Notes: generated by a model not told the origin, from the letters alone. A stretch of DNA of 64,000 nucleotides from DASXUX01 sp036504595 (GCA_036504595.1 DASXUX010000014.1:124001-188000), one strand, 5' to 3'. Positions 26,482-34,973 are shown, numbered from the stretch's first letter. Made by a program: numbers and translations.

Positions 26482-26545
26482 TTAGTCTGGAGTCTTGGAG
26501 TCTGGAGTCTGGAGCCGGTTCTGTTGACTCCAGACTCCAGACTTC
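26482..26545. repeat. Heptamer hairpin between rpoA and rplQ
   Basis: GTCTGGA units at 26482-26509 face their complements GACTCCA at 26525-26545, separated by a short unique loop. They form a stem inside the operon mRNA. Confidence 0.85.
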
Positions 26546-26550
26546 TGTAC

Positions 26551-27621
26551 CTATGCTCCCGTTATGTTCGCCGCCGCCGTCTCTTCCGGCACTTCCATGC
26601 CGAACGTCAAGCCCATGTCCGCCAGCTTCTTCTTGATCTCCTTCAAGCTGGTCTTGCCGAAGTTCTTGATCTTCAGCACGTCGCCTTCGTTCATCTTCAC
26701 CAGATCGCCCAGCGTCTGAATGTTCGCCGCGGCCAGGCAGTTCTCCGCGCGCACCGACGGTTCGAGCACGCTGACCGGCATCCGCAGCTTCTCGCGAAGC
26801 TCCTTGCCAGCCGATTCCTCGCCGACTTCCAGCTCGCCCGCGGGAATCTCTTCGCCCGCCGCCTCGATCTGCTTGCCCAACTCGAAGTACTTGACGAATG
26901 GATTGAAGTGCTTGCGCAGAATCGTGGACGCTTCCACCAGAGCCATCTCCGGCGTGATCGTCCCGTCCGTCCAGATCTCGAGAATCAGCTTGTCGAAATC
27001 GGTCTGCTGGCCGACGCGCGTGTTCTCAACCTTGTAGCGCACGCGGCGAACCGGCGTGTAGATGCTGTCGATCGGAATGACGCCGATCGCCGATTCAGGG
27101 CTGATGTTCTCTTCGGCCGTCCGGTAGCCGCGGCCCCGGCGAGCCGTCATTTCGATGTTCAGCGCCACGTCGTCGGTCAGCGTGCAGATCAGCAGATCTG
27201 GATTGACGATCTCAAACCGCTCGTCGCGCTGAATGTCGCCGGCCTTGAGCGGTCCCTTGGTCTTGCGCTCAAGCCTGAACGTCACCGGTTCGTCGGTGTG
27301 CAGGCGCAGGCGCAGTTCCTTGATGTTCAAAACGATGTCGGTGATGTCTTCGTACAGGCCGGGAATCGCCGTGAACTCGTGCGACACGTGCGTCGTCTTC
27401 TGTTTTCCGTCCTCGCCGTTATGAGTGACCTCGACGCGCACGGACTGTACAGCCGCACCTTCCAGGCTGGACAGCAGCACGCGCCTCAACGAATTACCGA
27501 CCGTCACGCCGTACCCGCGTTCGAACGGTTCCGCCGCAAATTTACAGTACCGCTCATTGGCGGTTTCTTTCTCGGGGCTTACATGGGTGGGAAGTTCAAA
27601 GCCACGCCAGCGAATACGCAT
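26551..27621 (-). CDS. rpoA: RNA polymerase alpha subunit
   Basis: A 356-residue protein with the N-terminal assembly domain (GYGVTVGNSLRRVLLSSLEG, residues about 38-57). The C-terminal helix-hairpin-helix domain contains LAAANIQTLGDLVKMNEGDV and LKIKNFGKTSLKEIKKKLAD. Alpha dimerises and nucleates the beta and beta' subunits. Its C-terminal domain binds UP elements and activators. It is slightly longer than E. coli alpha (329), mainly through an acidic linker (QIEAAGEEIPAGELEVGEES). The position between rpsD and rplQ is canonical. Confidence 0.98.
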   Translation of the reverse strand: MRIRWRGFELPTHVSPEKETANERYCKFAAEPFERGYGVTVGNSLRRVLLSSLEGAAVQSVRVEVTHNGEDGKQKTTHVSHEFTAIPGLYEDITDIVLNIKELRLRLHTDEPVTFRLERKTKGPLKAGDIQRDERFEIVNPDLLICTLTDDVALNIEMTARRGRGYRTAEENISPESAIGVIPIDSIYTPVRRVRYKVENTRVGQQTDFDKLILEIWTDGTITPEMALVEASTILRKHFNPFVKYFELGKQIEAAGEEIPAGELEVGEESAGKELREKLRMPVSVLEPSVRAENCLAAANIQTLGDLVKMNEGDVLKIKNFGKTSLKEIKKKLADMGLTFGMEVPEETAAANITGA

Positions 27622-27952
27622 AGTCTTTCCTCGCGTTCCTCTTTCGGTTGCGCCACGCAGCCCGCCTCGAACAAGGGGCTAGAGGATGAGCCCCGCCGAT
27701 GCGGAAGGCGGCTGCGGTGTCTGAGGCTTCTTCGGACGGCCTGCTGCCGCCTGAAAGCCTCGCAAAGCCCCGGGCCCTTCGCCGCTTCCGCGCGGCATGC
27801 GGTACCACGGAGCCAAACTGAAAAAACCGAAATCCGAAAGAAACTGCAAAACAGCGAACGGACAAACTGCAAACCGGATTGTCGCATCGTTTTTCTGTTT
27901 CGCTGTTTTCTGTCTTTTCCTTCTCCTTCGAATTTCGAGTTTCGAATTTCTG
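27622..27952. other. 331-bp spacer without a supported gene
   Basis: Between rpsD and rpoA I see no gene. Positions 27840-27920 contain CTGCAAAACAGCGAAC and the near-complement GTTTCGCTGTTTTCTGTC, another pairing repeat. The stretch 27665-27800 is GC-rich with scattered short complementary segments. It could hold an internal promoter or leader for rpoA, but no element was recognised. Confidence 0.5.
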
Positions 27953-28579
27953 TTACTTCGACAGCAATTCCACGATGAGCTGCTCTTGCACCGGGATCGA
28001 CACGTCTTCGCGCGTCGGCATCCCCACGATCTTGCCGTTCAGCGCTTCCGGATTGGCGGAGATCCACGACGGCAGCATGCGAGCCTTTGTTTCATCCAAA
28101 CGAGCGCGCACCCGCTTGGTGCTCTTCTCGCGCGGCCGGCAGGCGATCTCGTCGTTGACTTCGACCAGGTAGCTCGGAACGTTCACGCGGTGGCCGCCGA
28201 CATTGATGTGGCCATGCGTGACCAACTGGCGAGCTTCTGCGCGGGACGCGGCCCAGCCGAGCTTCAACACCACGTTGTCCAGGCGGCGCTCGAACAAAAT
28301 CATCAGCGTTTCGCCGGTGTTGCCCTTGGAGCGGGACGCTTCAGCGAAATAGCGGCGGAACTGCTCTTCGAACACGCCGTAGAAGCGCTTGACCTTCTGC
28401 TTCTCGCGCAGGCCTTCGCCAAACGACGACACCTTGCCGCGGCGGAAACTCACCTGACCGGGCGGATAGTCGCGCCGAGCAATCGCGCACTTCTCGGATT
28501 CGCAGCGTACACCTTTCAGAAACAACTTCATGCCTTCACGGCGGCATAGCCGGCACTTCGGACCTGTATACCTTCCCAT
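27953..28579 (-). CDS. rpsD: Ribosomal protein S4, zinc-binding type
   Basis: A 208-residue protein. The N-terminus MGRYTGPKCRLCRREGMKLF with later CESEKC gives a four-cysteine zinc site, the C+ form of S4. The S4 RNA-binding domain follows (RRLDNVVLKLGWAASRAEAR, QLVTHGHINVGGHRVNVPSY). S4 is a primary 16S rRNA binder that starts 30S assembly, and in many bacteria it represses the alpha operon. The 569-bp upstream spacer holds three A-tract/GTGCA motifs. Confidence 0.98.
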   Translation of the reverse strand: MGRYTGPKCRLCRREGMKLFLKGVRCESEKCAIARRDYPPGQVSFRRGKVSSFGEGLREKQKVKRFYGVFEEQFRRYFAEASRSKGNTGETLMILFERRLDNVVLKLGWAASRAEARQLVTHGHINVGGHRVNVPSYLVEVNDEIACRPREKSTKRVRARLDETKARMLPSWISANPEALNGKIVGMPTREDVSIPVQEQLIVELLSK

Positions 28580-28916
28580 TGTCTCTCCACGTTGAAAGTC
28601 GAGCAGGCCCGGAAAAGTCGAGAGTCTGTAGAAGCCAATTGTGGGCTCGGATATCCGGCCTTTGACTTCTAGACTGCTGGACCCCTGGACTGCTGGACTT
28701 CACTGCGCATTGTCGTTTACTTCCGGCCGCCCGCTTGAAAAGCAAAAGTAAAAGGTAGAAAGGCAAAAGACCCTGCTCACGCCCTACTCTTCTTTTTCCT
28801 TTTCTCCTTTTAACTTTTTACTTCTGTCGGGCTCGTCTTCTCTTCCCTGCTCACTCCCCGGTGCGGAAGACGCGACGCGCTAAATCCGGTCGCATCGGGG
28901 TGATTCTCTCAAATCC

Positions 28917-29075
28917 TCTGTAAAAAAATGCACGTGTGGTGATTTACTGCCTTTTCCTGTCCCACCCGCGCCTATTGTATCTCCAAACTTCTGTAAAAAA
29001 GTGCACCTGTGGTGGTCTTCAGCCTTCCCGAACCCTGACCCTGCCGTTTTCGTGTCCAAAACTGCACAAGTGCAG
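28917..29075. promoter_or_regulatory. Three A-tract plus TGCAC-NN-GTG motifs in the rpsK-rpsD spacer
   Basis: The 569-bp spacer 28580-29148 holds no convincing gene. Two close copies of TCTGTAAAAAARTGCACSTG lie at 28917-28940 and 28989-29013. A related perfect palindrome with a 2-base centre, CTGCACAAGTGCAG, lies at 29062-29075. The short leftward reading frame across them (28880-29125) reads through these repeats and looks non-coding. They may be operators for an internal promoter driving rpsD-rpoA-rplQ. The rest of the spacer has GTCGAG and CTTTTT-type short repeats, and CCAAGAG heptamers at 29120-29145. Confidence 0.45.
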
Positions 29076-29148
29076 CTCTTACCGCTCAACTCTCGCCCTA
29101 ACCTCTCATATTCGCTTGCGGCCAAGAGCTAAGAGCCAAGAGCTCGCG

Positions 29149-29532
29149 TTACACTCGCCTTCGCTTGCGGGGCCGGCAGCCGTTATGCGGCAGCGGCGTC
29201 ACATCTTCAATCGCCCGCACGTTCAGGCCAGCAGCCTGAAGACCGCGGATCGCCGACTCGCGGCCCGATCCTGGTCCCTTAACGCGGACTTCGACTTCTT
29301 TCATCCCCATCTTCAGCGCCTTTTCGGCGACGGCCTCGGCCGTTCGCTGAGCGGCAAACGGGGTGCTCTTGCGAGCGCCCTTGAACTTCACCGTGCCGGC
29401 AGAATCCCAGCACAGCGTGTCGCCGTCCGTGTCGCTGATGGTAATGATCGTATTGTTGAAGGTTGCCTGCACGTGAGCGACCCCGCGCGCCACGCTGCGT
29501 TTGACCTTCTTCTTCTTGTATGCCTTTGCCAT
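29149..29532 (-). CDS. rpsK: Ribosomal protein S11
   Basis: A 127-residue protein, normal length. Signature motifs are VAHVQATFNNTIITISDTDG, EVRVKGPGSGRESAIRGLQA and ending in PHNGCRPRKRRRV. S11 lies in the 30S platform near the E-site mRNA. The N-terminal Lys-rich segment (KAYKKKKVKRSVARG) is normal. It is followed downstream by the long rpsD spacer. Confidence 0.98.
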   Translation of the reverse strand: MAKAYKKKKVKRSVARGVAHVQATFNNTIITISDTDGDTLCWDSAGTVKFKGARKSTPFAAQRTAEAVAEKALKMGMKEVEVRVKGPGSGRESAIRGLQAAGLNVRAIEDVTPLPHNGCRPRKRRRV

Positions 29533-29540
29533 GACTGACG

Positions 29541-29632
29541 GTTCCCGGTTCGTAGTTCCCGGTTTCTGGTTCTTGCGGCGGGTTCCCGGTTGCCATCAAC
29601 CACGAACCACGAACCACGAACCAGAAACCTGT
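29541..29632. repeat. Inverted heptamer arrays between rpsM and rpsK
   Basis: GGTTCCC/GGTTTCT-type units (29546-29592) face ACCACGA units (29600-29630), partly complementary, in a 102-bp spacer with no gene. Confidence 0.75.
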
Positions 29633-29634
29633 TG

Positions 29635-30051
29635 TTAGCGCATTTCCTTCACTGACCGCTTCACGGCCACTGTCTTCTTCTTCCCCTTGCGGGTACGAGC
29701 GTTTGTGCGCGTGCGCTGGCCGCGAACTGGCAAGCCCTTGACGTGGCGCGAGCCGCGGTAGCAGTTGATCTTCTTCAAGCGCAAAATGGCCTGCTGGACC
29801 TTGCGGCGCAGAGCGCCTTCGACCGGTCCGGAGCGGCCGTCTTTGATCATTTCATCGTTGTAGTTCTTGTCGATGAAACCAGTGATCTTGGCGACCTCGT
29901 CATCCTTCAGATCGCGTGCCCGCGTATCCGGATTGATGCCGGTCTCCTTCAGAATCCTCTTGGCGCGAAACTGCCCGACGCCATAGATGTACTGCAAAGC
30001 GATCTCAATGCGCTTTTCGTTCGGAATGTCAACACCCAGAATGCGCGGCAT
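29635..30051 (-). CDS. rpsM: Ribosomal protein S13
   Basis: A 138-residue protein. The N-terminal helix-two-turn-helix MPRILGVDIPNEKRIEIALQ and YIYGVGQFRAKRILKETGIN are standard. The C-terminal RNA-binding end reads GLPVRGQRTRTNARTRKGKK. S13 contacts the P-site tRNA and the 23S rRNA bridge B1a/b. It is slightly longer than in E. coli through a basic tail (KTVAVKRSVKEMR). The order rpmJ-rpsM-rpsK is canonical. Confidence 0.98.
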   Translation of the reverse strand: MPRILGVDIPNEKRIEIALQYIYGVGQFRAKRILKETGINPDTRARDLKDDEVAKITGFIDKNYNDEMIKDGRSGPVEGALRRKVQQAILRLKKINCYRGSRHVKGLPVRGQRTRTNARTRKGKKKTVAVKRSVKEMR

Positions 30052-30059
30052 GCTTCCTT

Positions 30060-30190
30060 CTCTCCGTTTTTACTTTTTGAATCTGCCTCAAAGCAGGAAG
30101 TAAAAAGTCACAAGTAAGAGGGCAAAAGAACAGTTCCCGCCCGCTTTCCTCTCTCTTCTTTTTACTTTTTCCTTTTTACTTTTTACTTTC
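30060..30190. repeat. Poly-heptamer spacer (TTTTTAC and complements)
   Basis: Positions 30065-30080 and 30155-30190 contain TTTTTAC/TTTTTCC units. Positions 30088-30125 contain AGTAAAAAGTC-type complementary units. The spacer between rpmJ and rpsM shows no gene. Confidence 0.75.
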
Positions 30191-30191
30191 C

Positions 30192-30305
30192 CTATCCTTG
30201 CCGCATCTTGTGCCGCGGGTTCGTGCAAATGATTCGCAGCCGGCCTTTGCGGCGGACAATCTTACAGTGCTCGCAGCGACGCTTGATCGACGGTCTCACC
30301 TTCAT
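30192..30305 (-). CDS. rpmJ: Ribosomal protein L36, zinc-binding type
   Basis: A 37-residue protein. The sequence MKVRPSIKRRCEHCKIVRRK then GRLRIICTNPRHKMRQG has the C-x2-C...C-x4-H zinc knuckle of the C+ form of L36. L36 binds 23S rRNA near the L7/L12 stalk base. It is short but unmistakable, and sits between infA and rpsM as in most bacteria. Confidence 0.97.
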   Translation of the reverse strand: MKVRPSIKRRCEHCKIVRRKGRLRIICTNPRHKMRQG

Positions 30306-30448
30306 GAACTTCCAACTCCTTCCGTTTACCGCTCTTTCCCCCGCGTCTCCGCGTGGGTTTTAGAATCTCAGTGCCGTTACTCCTGCCTCCTGCTTACAGC
30401 CTACTGCCTCCTGCTGTTTCGCACGCCTCTGCGTCTCTGCGGTGAAAA

Positions 30449-30664
30449 CTATCCGCGGAATACAATCCGGCCTTTGCTCAGATCGTAGGGAGACATCTCG
30501 ACAGTCACTCGGTCGCCTGGAAGAATCTTGATAAAATTCATCCGCATCTTGCCCGAAACGTGAGCCAGGATGATATGCCCGTTGGCCAGTTCAACCTTGA
30601 ACTGGGTGTTGGGCAACGCCTCGCGGACGGTGGCCTCCAACCGAATGGGTTCTTCTTTTGCCAT
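30449..30664 (-). CDS. infA: Translation initiation factor IF-1
   Basis: A 71-residue protein with the S1/OB-fold: VREALPNTQFKVELANGHII, LAHVSGKMRMNFIKILPGDR and VTVEMSPYDLSKGRIVFRG. Length and sequence are standard. IF-1 blocks the A site and helps IF-2 and IF-3 during 30S initiation. It lies between map and rpmJ. The 259-bp gap to map is filled by facing heptamer arrays. Confidence 0.98.
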   Translation of the reverse strand: MAKEEPIRLEATVREALPNTQFKVELANGHIILAHVSGKMRMNFIKILPGDRVTVEMSPYDLSKGRIVFRG

Positions 30665-30809
30665 TATGCCCGTTCAGAAAAGTCAAAATCCAACCGCGAC
30701 CGTGCGGCACCGCGCGGCCGGCGCTTGGAAAGCCTAATCTTTTATCAAAACTGTCCTGCCTTGTCAACCCCAACTAGAAAAACTTTGTGCCAAACTTCAA
30801 AAAACTTGT

Positions 30810-30920
30810 CATTTGTCATCGGTCATTAGTCATTAACTGCCCGAAGAACGCTTGCGCAATGACCAATGACTAATGACTAATGACTAATGACTAATGACTA
30901 ATGTCCAATGACCAATGACC
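30810..30920. repeat. Facing GTCATTA / TAATGAC heptamer arrays
   Basis: About four GTCATTA-like units (30808-30836) precede a CG-rich loop and then about ten tandem YAATGAC units (30857-30920). The arrays are reverse complements and abut the map stop codon. This is the clearest 7-base periodicity in the window. Confidence 0.92.
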
Positions 30921-30923
30921 CCG

Positions 30924-31703
30924 TCACAGCTTCGTCAGTATCTCAATCTTATCCGGCAGAATCGCCACCGTGTGCTCGAAGTGCACGGAACGCCCGCCAT
31001 CCTTCGTCCGCACCGGCCACTGGCCTTCGATCGACACGACCTCGTGCCGGCGTTCGTTAACCATCGGCTCAACCGCCAGCACCATGCCGGGCTGCAGCGT
31101 CTTCCCCAGCAGCGGAATCCGGTCCTTCATCGTCACGTAATTCGGAACCTGCGGCTCCTCATGCAACTGCTGCCCAACCCCATGGCCCACGTAATCGCGC
31201 ACGACCGAATACCCGCGCGACTCCACCAGCGTCTGCACCGCGCGCGACAGTTCCCCCAGTTTCCCCCGCGGCCGCATCGCCGCGATCCCCGCGTAAAGCG
31301 CCTCTTCCCCGGCTTTCAACAATCTCTTGCCGGCCTCGTCAGCCTCGCCCACGGGAAAAGTCCAGGCCGCATCCCCGATGTATCCGTTCAGAATGCAGCC
31401 AATGTCGATCGAAACCAGATCGCCCTGCTTCAGCGGCACGTCGTTCGGCACGCCATGCACCACCACGTCGTTGACCGAGGCGCACAGCGACGCCGGAAAA
31501 GGCACTTTTCCCGGAAACTGATAGCCCTTGAAGGGCGAGCGCCCACCACACTTGACGATGTGAGCCGTCGCCATCTCGTCCAACTGCCGCGTCGTCGCGC
31601 CGACTTTGATGTTCTCGCGAATCATCTGCAGGCACTGCGCAACCACGCGCCCCGCTTCGCGGATCAGAGCAACCTGGCGTTGGGAGTAAAGATTCTGAGC
31701 CAT
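30924..31703 (-). CDS. map: Type I methionine aminopeptidase
   Basis: A 259-residue protein from the ATG at 31703 (MAQNLYSQRQVALIREAGRV). An upstream in-frame ATG at 31769 lies in a repeat and is not used. Five metal ligands are recognisable: Asp in VSIDIGCILNGYIGDAAWTF, His in GHGVGQQLHEEP, Glu in VLAVEPMVNE, and Glu in VHFEHTVAIL. Substrate-site residues GYSVVRDYVGHGVG are normal. The enzyme removes the initiator Met from nascent proteins. Map is commonly found after secY-adk. Confidence 0.97.
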   Translation of the reverse strand: MAQNLYSQRQVALIREAGRVVAQCLQMIRENIKVGATTRQLDEMATAHIVKCGGRSPFKGYQFPGKVPFPASLCASVNDVVVHGVPNDVPLKQGDLVSIDIGCILNGYIGDAAWTFPVGEADEAGKRLLKAGEEALYAGIAAMRPRGKLGELSRAVQTLVESRGYSVVRDYVGHGVGQQLHEEPQVPNYVTMKDRIPLLGKTLQPGMVLAVEPMVNERRHEVVSIEGQWPVRTKDGGRSVHFEHTVAILPDKIEILTKL

Positions 31704-31711
31704 TTCCTTTA

Positions 31712-31800
31712 ACTGCACACCACAGAGGACACGGAGGACACAGAGGAGAACTTCTCTGTGTTTTTCCATTCCTTCCCTCTGCGTCCTCTGCGTCCTCTGT
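31712..31800. repeat. Facing CAGAGGA / TCCTCTG arrays
   Basis: CCACAGAGGACACGGAGGAC units at 31722-31751 face their complements CCTCTGCGTCCTCTGCG at 31776-31800 in the adk-map spacer. They could form a hairpin. No gene is present. Confidence 0.85.
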
Positions 31801-31811
31801 GGTAAGATTTT

Positions 31812-32516
31812 TTAGTGCCCGCCGCAGCAGCACCCGCCGCTCTTCTTCCCGCCTTTGTTCACCGCGTCCTTCACCAAACCCGCAATCTCGTCCATGCTGC
31901 CGCTGCCCGGAACTTCGACCAGCAGCCCCGCCTTCTTATAGTAGTCGATCAGCGGCGCCGTGTCACGCCAGTACGTCTGCTGCCGCACCAGCACCGTCTC
32001 CGGCTTGTCGTCGTTGCGCAGAACCACCGGCTTGCCGCACACATCGCAAACGCCGTCTTTCTTCGGCGGCTTGCTGGCCAGGTTGTAGACCGCTCCGCAC
32101 TTCGGATCGCTGCAGCTCCGCCGCTGCCCGAGCCGTTCCTGCACCACCTTGTCCGGCGTGTTGATCAAAATCACCTGCTCGATCGGCAGCTTGCGGTCCG
32201 ACAAAGCCTTCTTCAGCGCGTCCGCCTGAGGCAGCGTGCGCGGAAAACCATCCAGCACAAATCCCTTCGCACCGGCCGCCACTGCCTTGTCAATCGCCTC
32301 CACCAGCACGCCGATCACCACCTCGTCCGGAACCAGCTTGCCGCCTTCCATGTAGCCCTTGGCCTGCAAACCGACCGGCGTCTTGGCCGCCACCGCCGCC
32401 CGCAGCATGTCGCCAGTGGACATGTGAGCCAGCCCGGCGTCTTTGCACAGCTTCTGAGCCTGCGTGCCCTTCCCCGCGCCCGGCGGCCCCAGCATGATCA
32501 ATCTCGTTGCTGCCAT
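31812..32516 (-). CDS. adk: Adenylate kinase, zinc-lid type with Cys-rich tail
   Basis: A 234-residue protein from the ATG at 32516, preceded by GGAGG. The P-loop is LGPPGAGKGTQAQKLC. The NMP site is TGDMLRAAV and the LID carries a Cys4 zinc site (CSDPKC and CDVCG). It interconverts ATP, AMP and ADP. The C-terminus ends GGKKSGGCCCGGH, a short unusual run of Cys with a terminal His that is not part of the kinase fold. The extra tail may bind metal. The place in the spc operon, after secY, is usual. Confidence 0.97.
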   Translation of the reverse strand: MAATRLIMLGPPGAGKGTQAQKLCKDAGLAHMSTGDMLRAAVAAKTPVGLQAKGYMEGGKLVPDEVVIGVLVEAIDKAVAAGAKGFVLDGFPRTLPQADALKKALSDRKLPIEQVILINTPDKVVQERLGQRRSCSDPKCGAVYNLASKPPKKDGVCDVCGKPVVLRNDDKPETVLVRQQTYWRDTAPLIDYYKKAGLLVEVPGSGSMDEIAGLVKDAVNKGGKKSGGCCCGGH

Positions 32517-32571
32517 GCTTCCCTCCACTCTGAAATCACATCAGAAGAGATCCGCAGAAAAGACCGAGGGT

Positions 32572-32652
32572 ATAGGGTATGGGGCATAGGGTATGGGGAT
32601 GGCTTTGCGATGACGGCCTTCCCTAAACCCGATACCCCAGACCCTATACCCT
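32572..32652. repeat. Facing GGGTATA / TATACCC arrays
   Basis: GGGTATA, GGGTATG, GGGCATA and GGGTATG units (32572-32602) face ATACCCCAGACCCTATACCC (32631-32650) in the secY-adk spacer. The 7-base period is clear. Confidence 0.88.
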
Positions 32653-32656
32653 GCTG

Positions 32657-34003
32657 TTATCCGCGTCTTCCGCGGATTCTCATCCCGCCCTTCAAGAATC
32701 CTTCGTAGCGCTCCATCAGCATGTGCGATTCGATGCGGTTGACCATGTCCAGAGCGACACCGACGACGATGAGCAAGCCCGTGCCGCCGAAGAAGTCCGA
32801 AATCGTGTAGCTCACCGACAGCGCATTCTGGATGACCTGCGGCACCACCGCGATGATCGCAATGAAAATCGCGCCGGCCAGAGTGATCCGGTTCATCACC
32901 GTCTCGAGATAATCGCGCGTGTCGTTGCCCGGCCGGATACCCGGGATGAACATGCCGTACTGCTTGAAGTTCTCCGCATGCTCCTTCGGATCGAACAGAA
33001 CCGCCGTGTAGAAGTACGAGAAGAACACGATCAGAGCCAGGTAGATCGTCATGTACAGGAACGATCCCGGCACGAAGAATCCAGCCATCCCCTGCCAGGC
33101 GTTCCCCAGCGGCACCTTCGCCAGCACCATCGGCAGCACCATCAGCGACTGCGCGAAGATGATAGCAATCACGCCCGACGCATTCAGCTTCAGCGGCAGG
33201 AAATGCTGCTGCTTGAAGCCCACGCGCGAACGCTTCGGAGTCTGCATTGGAATGCGGCGCGTCGCTTCGGTCACGTAGACCACCGACATCACCATCAGCA
33301 TGAACAGCGAGATCAGGATGAAGATCGTGTCCGGACCGACCGCCGACGGATTGGCGCTGTCGATCGCCGGGTCGAAGCGCCGCACGATTTCCTGCAGCGC
33401 CACCGGCAAGCGCGACACGATGCCGATCTGGATGATCAGCGACATGCCGTTGCCCAGGCCGAATTCGTCAATCTGCTCGCCCAGCCACATCAGGAACAGC
33501 GTGCCGGCCGTCAGGATGATCGCCGAACTCAGCAGGAACAACGGCCCGCTGTTGATCACCATCGGCTGGCCGCTGAAGCGTTGAGCCTGCAGCGTCGAAC
33601 AGATGATCACCGCCTGGATGATGCACAGGATCGTCGCCCCGTACCGCGTCCACTGCGTGATCTTGCGCCGGCCGCTCTCGCCTTCCTTCGCCACCTTCTG
33701 CAATGCCGGCACGATCGCCGTCAAAAGCTGGAAGATGATCGATGCGGATATGTAAGGCATGATGCCTAAGGCAAAAATAGACATCTTCCGCAAACCGCCG
33801 CCGGAAAACATGTCCAGAATGCCCAGGAATTCGCCGAAGCCCGTGCCTTTATGGCTGCTGATCGCGCCAGACACCGCCTCCAGGTTAATGCCCGGCAGCG
33901 GAATGAAAACGCCGATGCGCGCAAAAACCAGCAGGCCCAGTGTCCACAGGGTCTTCTTGCGAAGCTCGGGGATTCTGGCGATGTTCGCAAAAGCCGAAAA
34001 CAT
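32657..34003 (-). CDS. secY: Preprotein translocase subunit SecY
   Basis: A 448-residue protein with about ten transmembrane helices. It begins MFSAFANIARIPELRKKTLW. The plug region after helix 1 and the motifs SIFALGIMPYISASIIFQLL, GLGNGMSLIIQIGIVSRLPV and the late PGIRPGNDTRDYLETVMNRI are standard. SecY forms the protein-conducting channel with SecE and SecG. It sits between rplO and adk as in most bacteria. Its 5' end is preceded by AAGGGTG. Confidence 0.98.
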   Translation of the reverse strand: MFSAFANIARIPELRKKTLWTLGLLVFARIGVFIPLPGINLEAVSGAISSHKGTGFGEFLGILDMFSGGGLRKMSIFALGIMPYISASIIFQLLTAIVPALQKVAKEGESGRRKITQWTRYGATILCIIQAVIICSTLQAQRFSGQPMVINSGPLFLLSSAIILTAGTLFLMWLGEQIDEFGLGNGMSLIIQIGIVSRLPVALQEIVRRFDPAIDSANPSAVGPDTIFILISLFMLMVMSVVYVTEATRRIPMQTPKRSRVGFKQQHFLPLKLNASGVIAIIFAQSLMVLPMVLAKVPLGNAWQGMAGFFVPGSFLYMTIYLALIVFFSYFYTAVLFDPKEHAENFKQYGMFIPGIRPGNDTRDYLETVMNRITLAGAIFIAIIAVVPQVIQNALSVSYTISDFFGGTGLLIVVGVALDMVNRIESHMLMERYEGFLKGGMRIRGRRG

Positions 34004-34160
34004 GCCGTCACCCTTCGTGAGTAGTAAAAAGAGGCGGGCCCACTACCTGAGGCCCGCACTGAAGCACTAATTTACTTGAGAATCACACAACCGCAAACTA
34101 CGTTTCAACTTCACCGCAGAATCCATCGTCTCAAGCCTCGGGCCTAAAGCCTCAAGGCCG

Positions 34161-34973
34161 TCACTCCGCCTTCTTCTCCGCCTCGCCACCTTCGGGCTTC
34201 CCGCCTTCAGGCTTTGCTGGAGCGGCGCCTTCGGCCTTCGGCGGCTTGGGCGGCTTGGGAGCTTTCGGAGGCTTGGGGGCGCCTTCGGCCTTCGGCGCGC
34301 CTTCGGCAGCCGGAGCACCACCCTCTGGCTTCGCCGCGGGCTTCTCGCCTTTCGGCTTTCCGCCCTCCGGTTTCGCGCCGCCTTCAGGCTTCGCGCCACC
34401 TTCCGGCTTCCCACCCTTGCCTGGCTTGCCCTCGCCCTTTGGAGCGGCGGCGGCCTTGGCTTTTTCAGCGGCGGCTTTCTCCGCGGCAATCTTCTTGAAG
34501 TTGGGCGACGGCTTCTTCGGCGCGCCGCCAATCCATTCCACCTTGCCGCCAGCCTTCGTAATCTTTTCGATCGCGCTCTTGCTGAACGCATCGGCCTTGA
34601 CCGTCAAAGCCACCTTCAGTTCACCTTCGCCCAGGATCTTCGCCAGGTAACCCGACGGACCGCTCAGCAGACCCTTCTTCGCCAGTTCTTGCGGGCCAAT
34701 CACGCTGCCGGCCTCGAACTCCGCCAACTCGCCCACGTTCACCACGCTGTACATCACGCGGAACGGGCCGTTGTTGAAGCCGCGCTTCGGCAGGCGGCGG
34801 AACATCGGCATCTGCCCGCCTTCGTACGTCACCTTCATCGCGTAGCCCGACCGCGCCGTCGCGCCCTTCAGGCCGCGGCCGCTGGTCTTGCCAATCCCGC
34901 TGCCCGGACCGCGTCCCACGCGTATCTTCTTCTTGTTCGAAAGGTCAGCTTTGCGAGCATCGTGCAATTGCAT
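34161..34973 (-). CDS. rplO: Ribosomal protein L15 with long Pro/Ala/Gly/Lys/Glu tail
   Basis: A 270-residue protein. The first 150 residues are L15: RVGRGPGSGIGKTSGRGLKG, YAMKVTYEGGQMPMFRRLPK and RGFNNGPFRVMYSVVNVGEL. The last 115 are repetitive (GGAKPEGG units). The domain links 23S helices during 50S assembly. Normal L15 is 145-150 residues, so the tail nearly doubles the protein. It follows rpsE with only a 51-bp gap, where rpmD would normally sit. Confidence 0.95.
   Translation of the reverse strand: MQLHDARKADLSNKKKIRVGRGPGSGIGKTSGRGLKGATARSGYAMKVTYEGGQMPMFRRLPKRGFNNGPFRVMYSVVNVGELAEFEAGSVIGPQELAKKGLLSGPSGYLAKILGEGELKVALTVKADAFSKSAIEKITKAGGKVEWIGGAPKKPSPNFKKIAAEKAAAEKAKAAAAPKGEGKPGKGGKPEGGAKPEGGAKPEGGKPKGEKPAAKPEGGAPAAEGAPKAEGAPKPPKAPKPPKPPKAEGAAPAKPEGGKPEGGEAEKKAE

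Noticed and set aside
28880..29125. Leftward 81-codon frame between rpsK and rpsD
   Set aside because: It runs through three repeated A-tract/GTGCA motifs, giving repetitive HxxTF segments. It lacks a ribosome binding site and resembles no family.
30855..30920. Possible CRISPR-like array
   Set aside because: The units are 7 bp with no spacers and no cas genes nearby. It is a simple tandem repeat.
32723..33769. Rightward open frame over secY
   Set aside because: It is an antisense shadow rich in His, Arg and Asp. SecY on the other strand is unmistakable.
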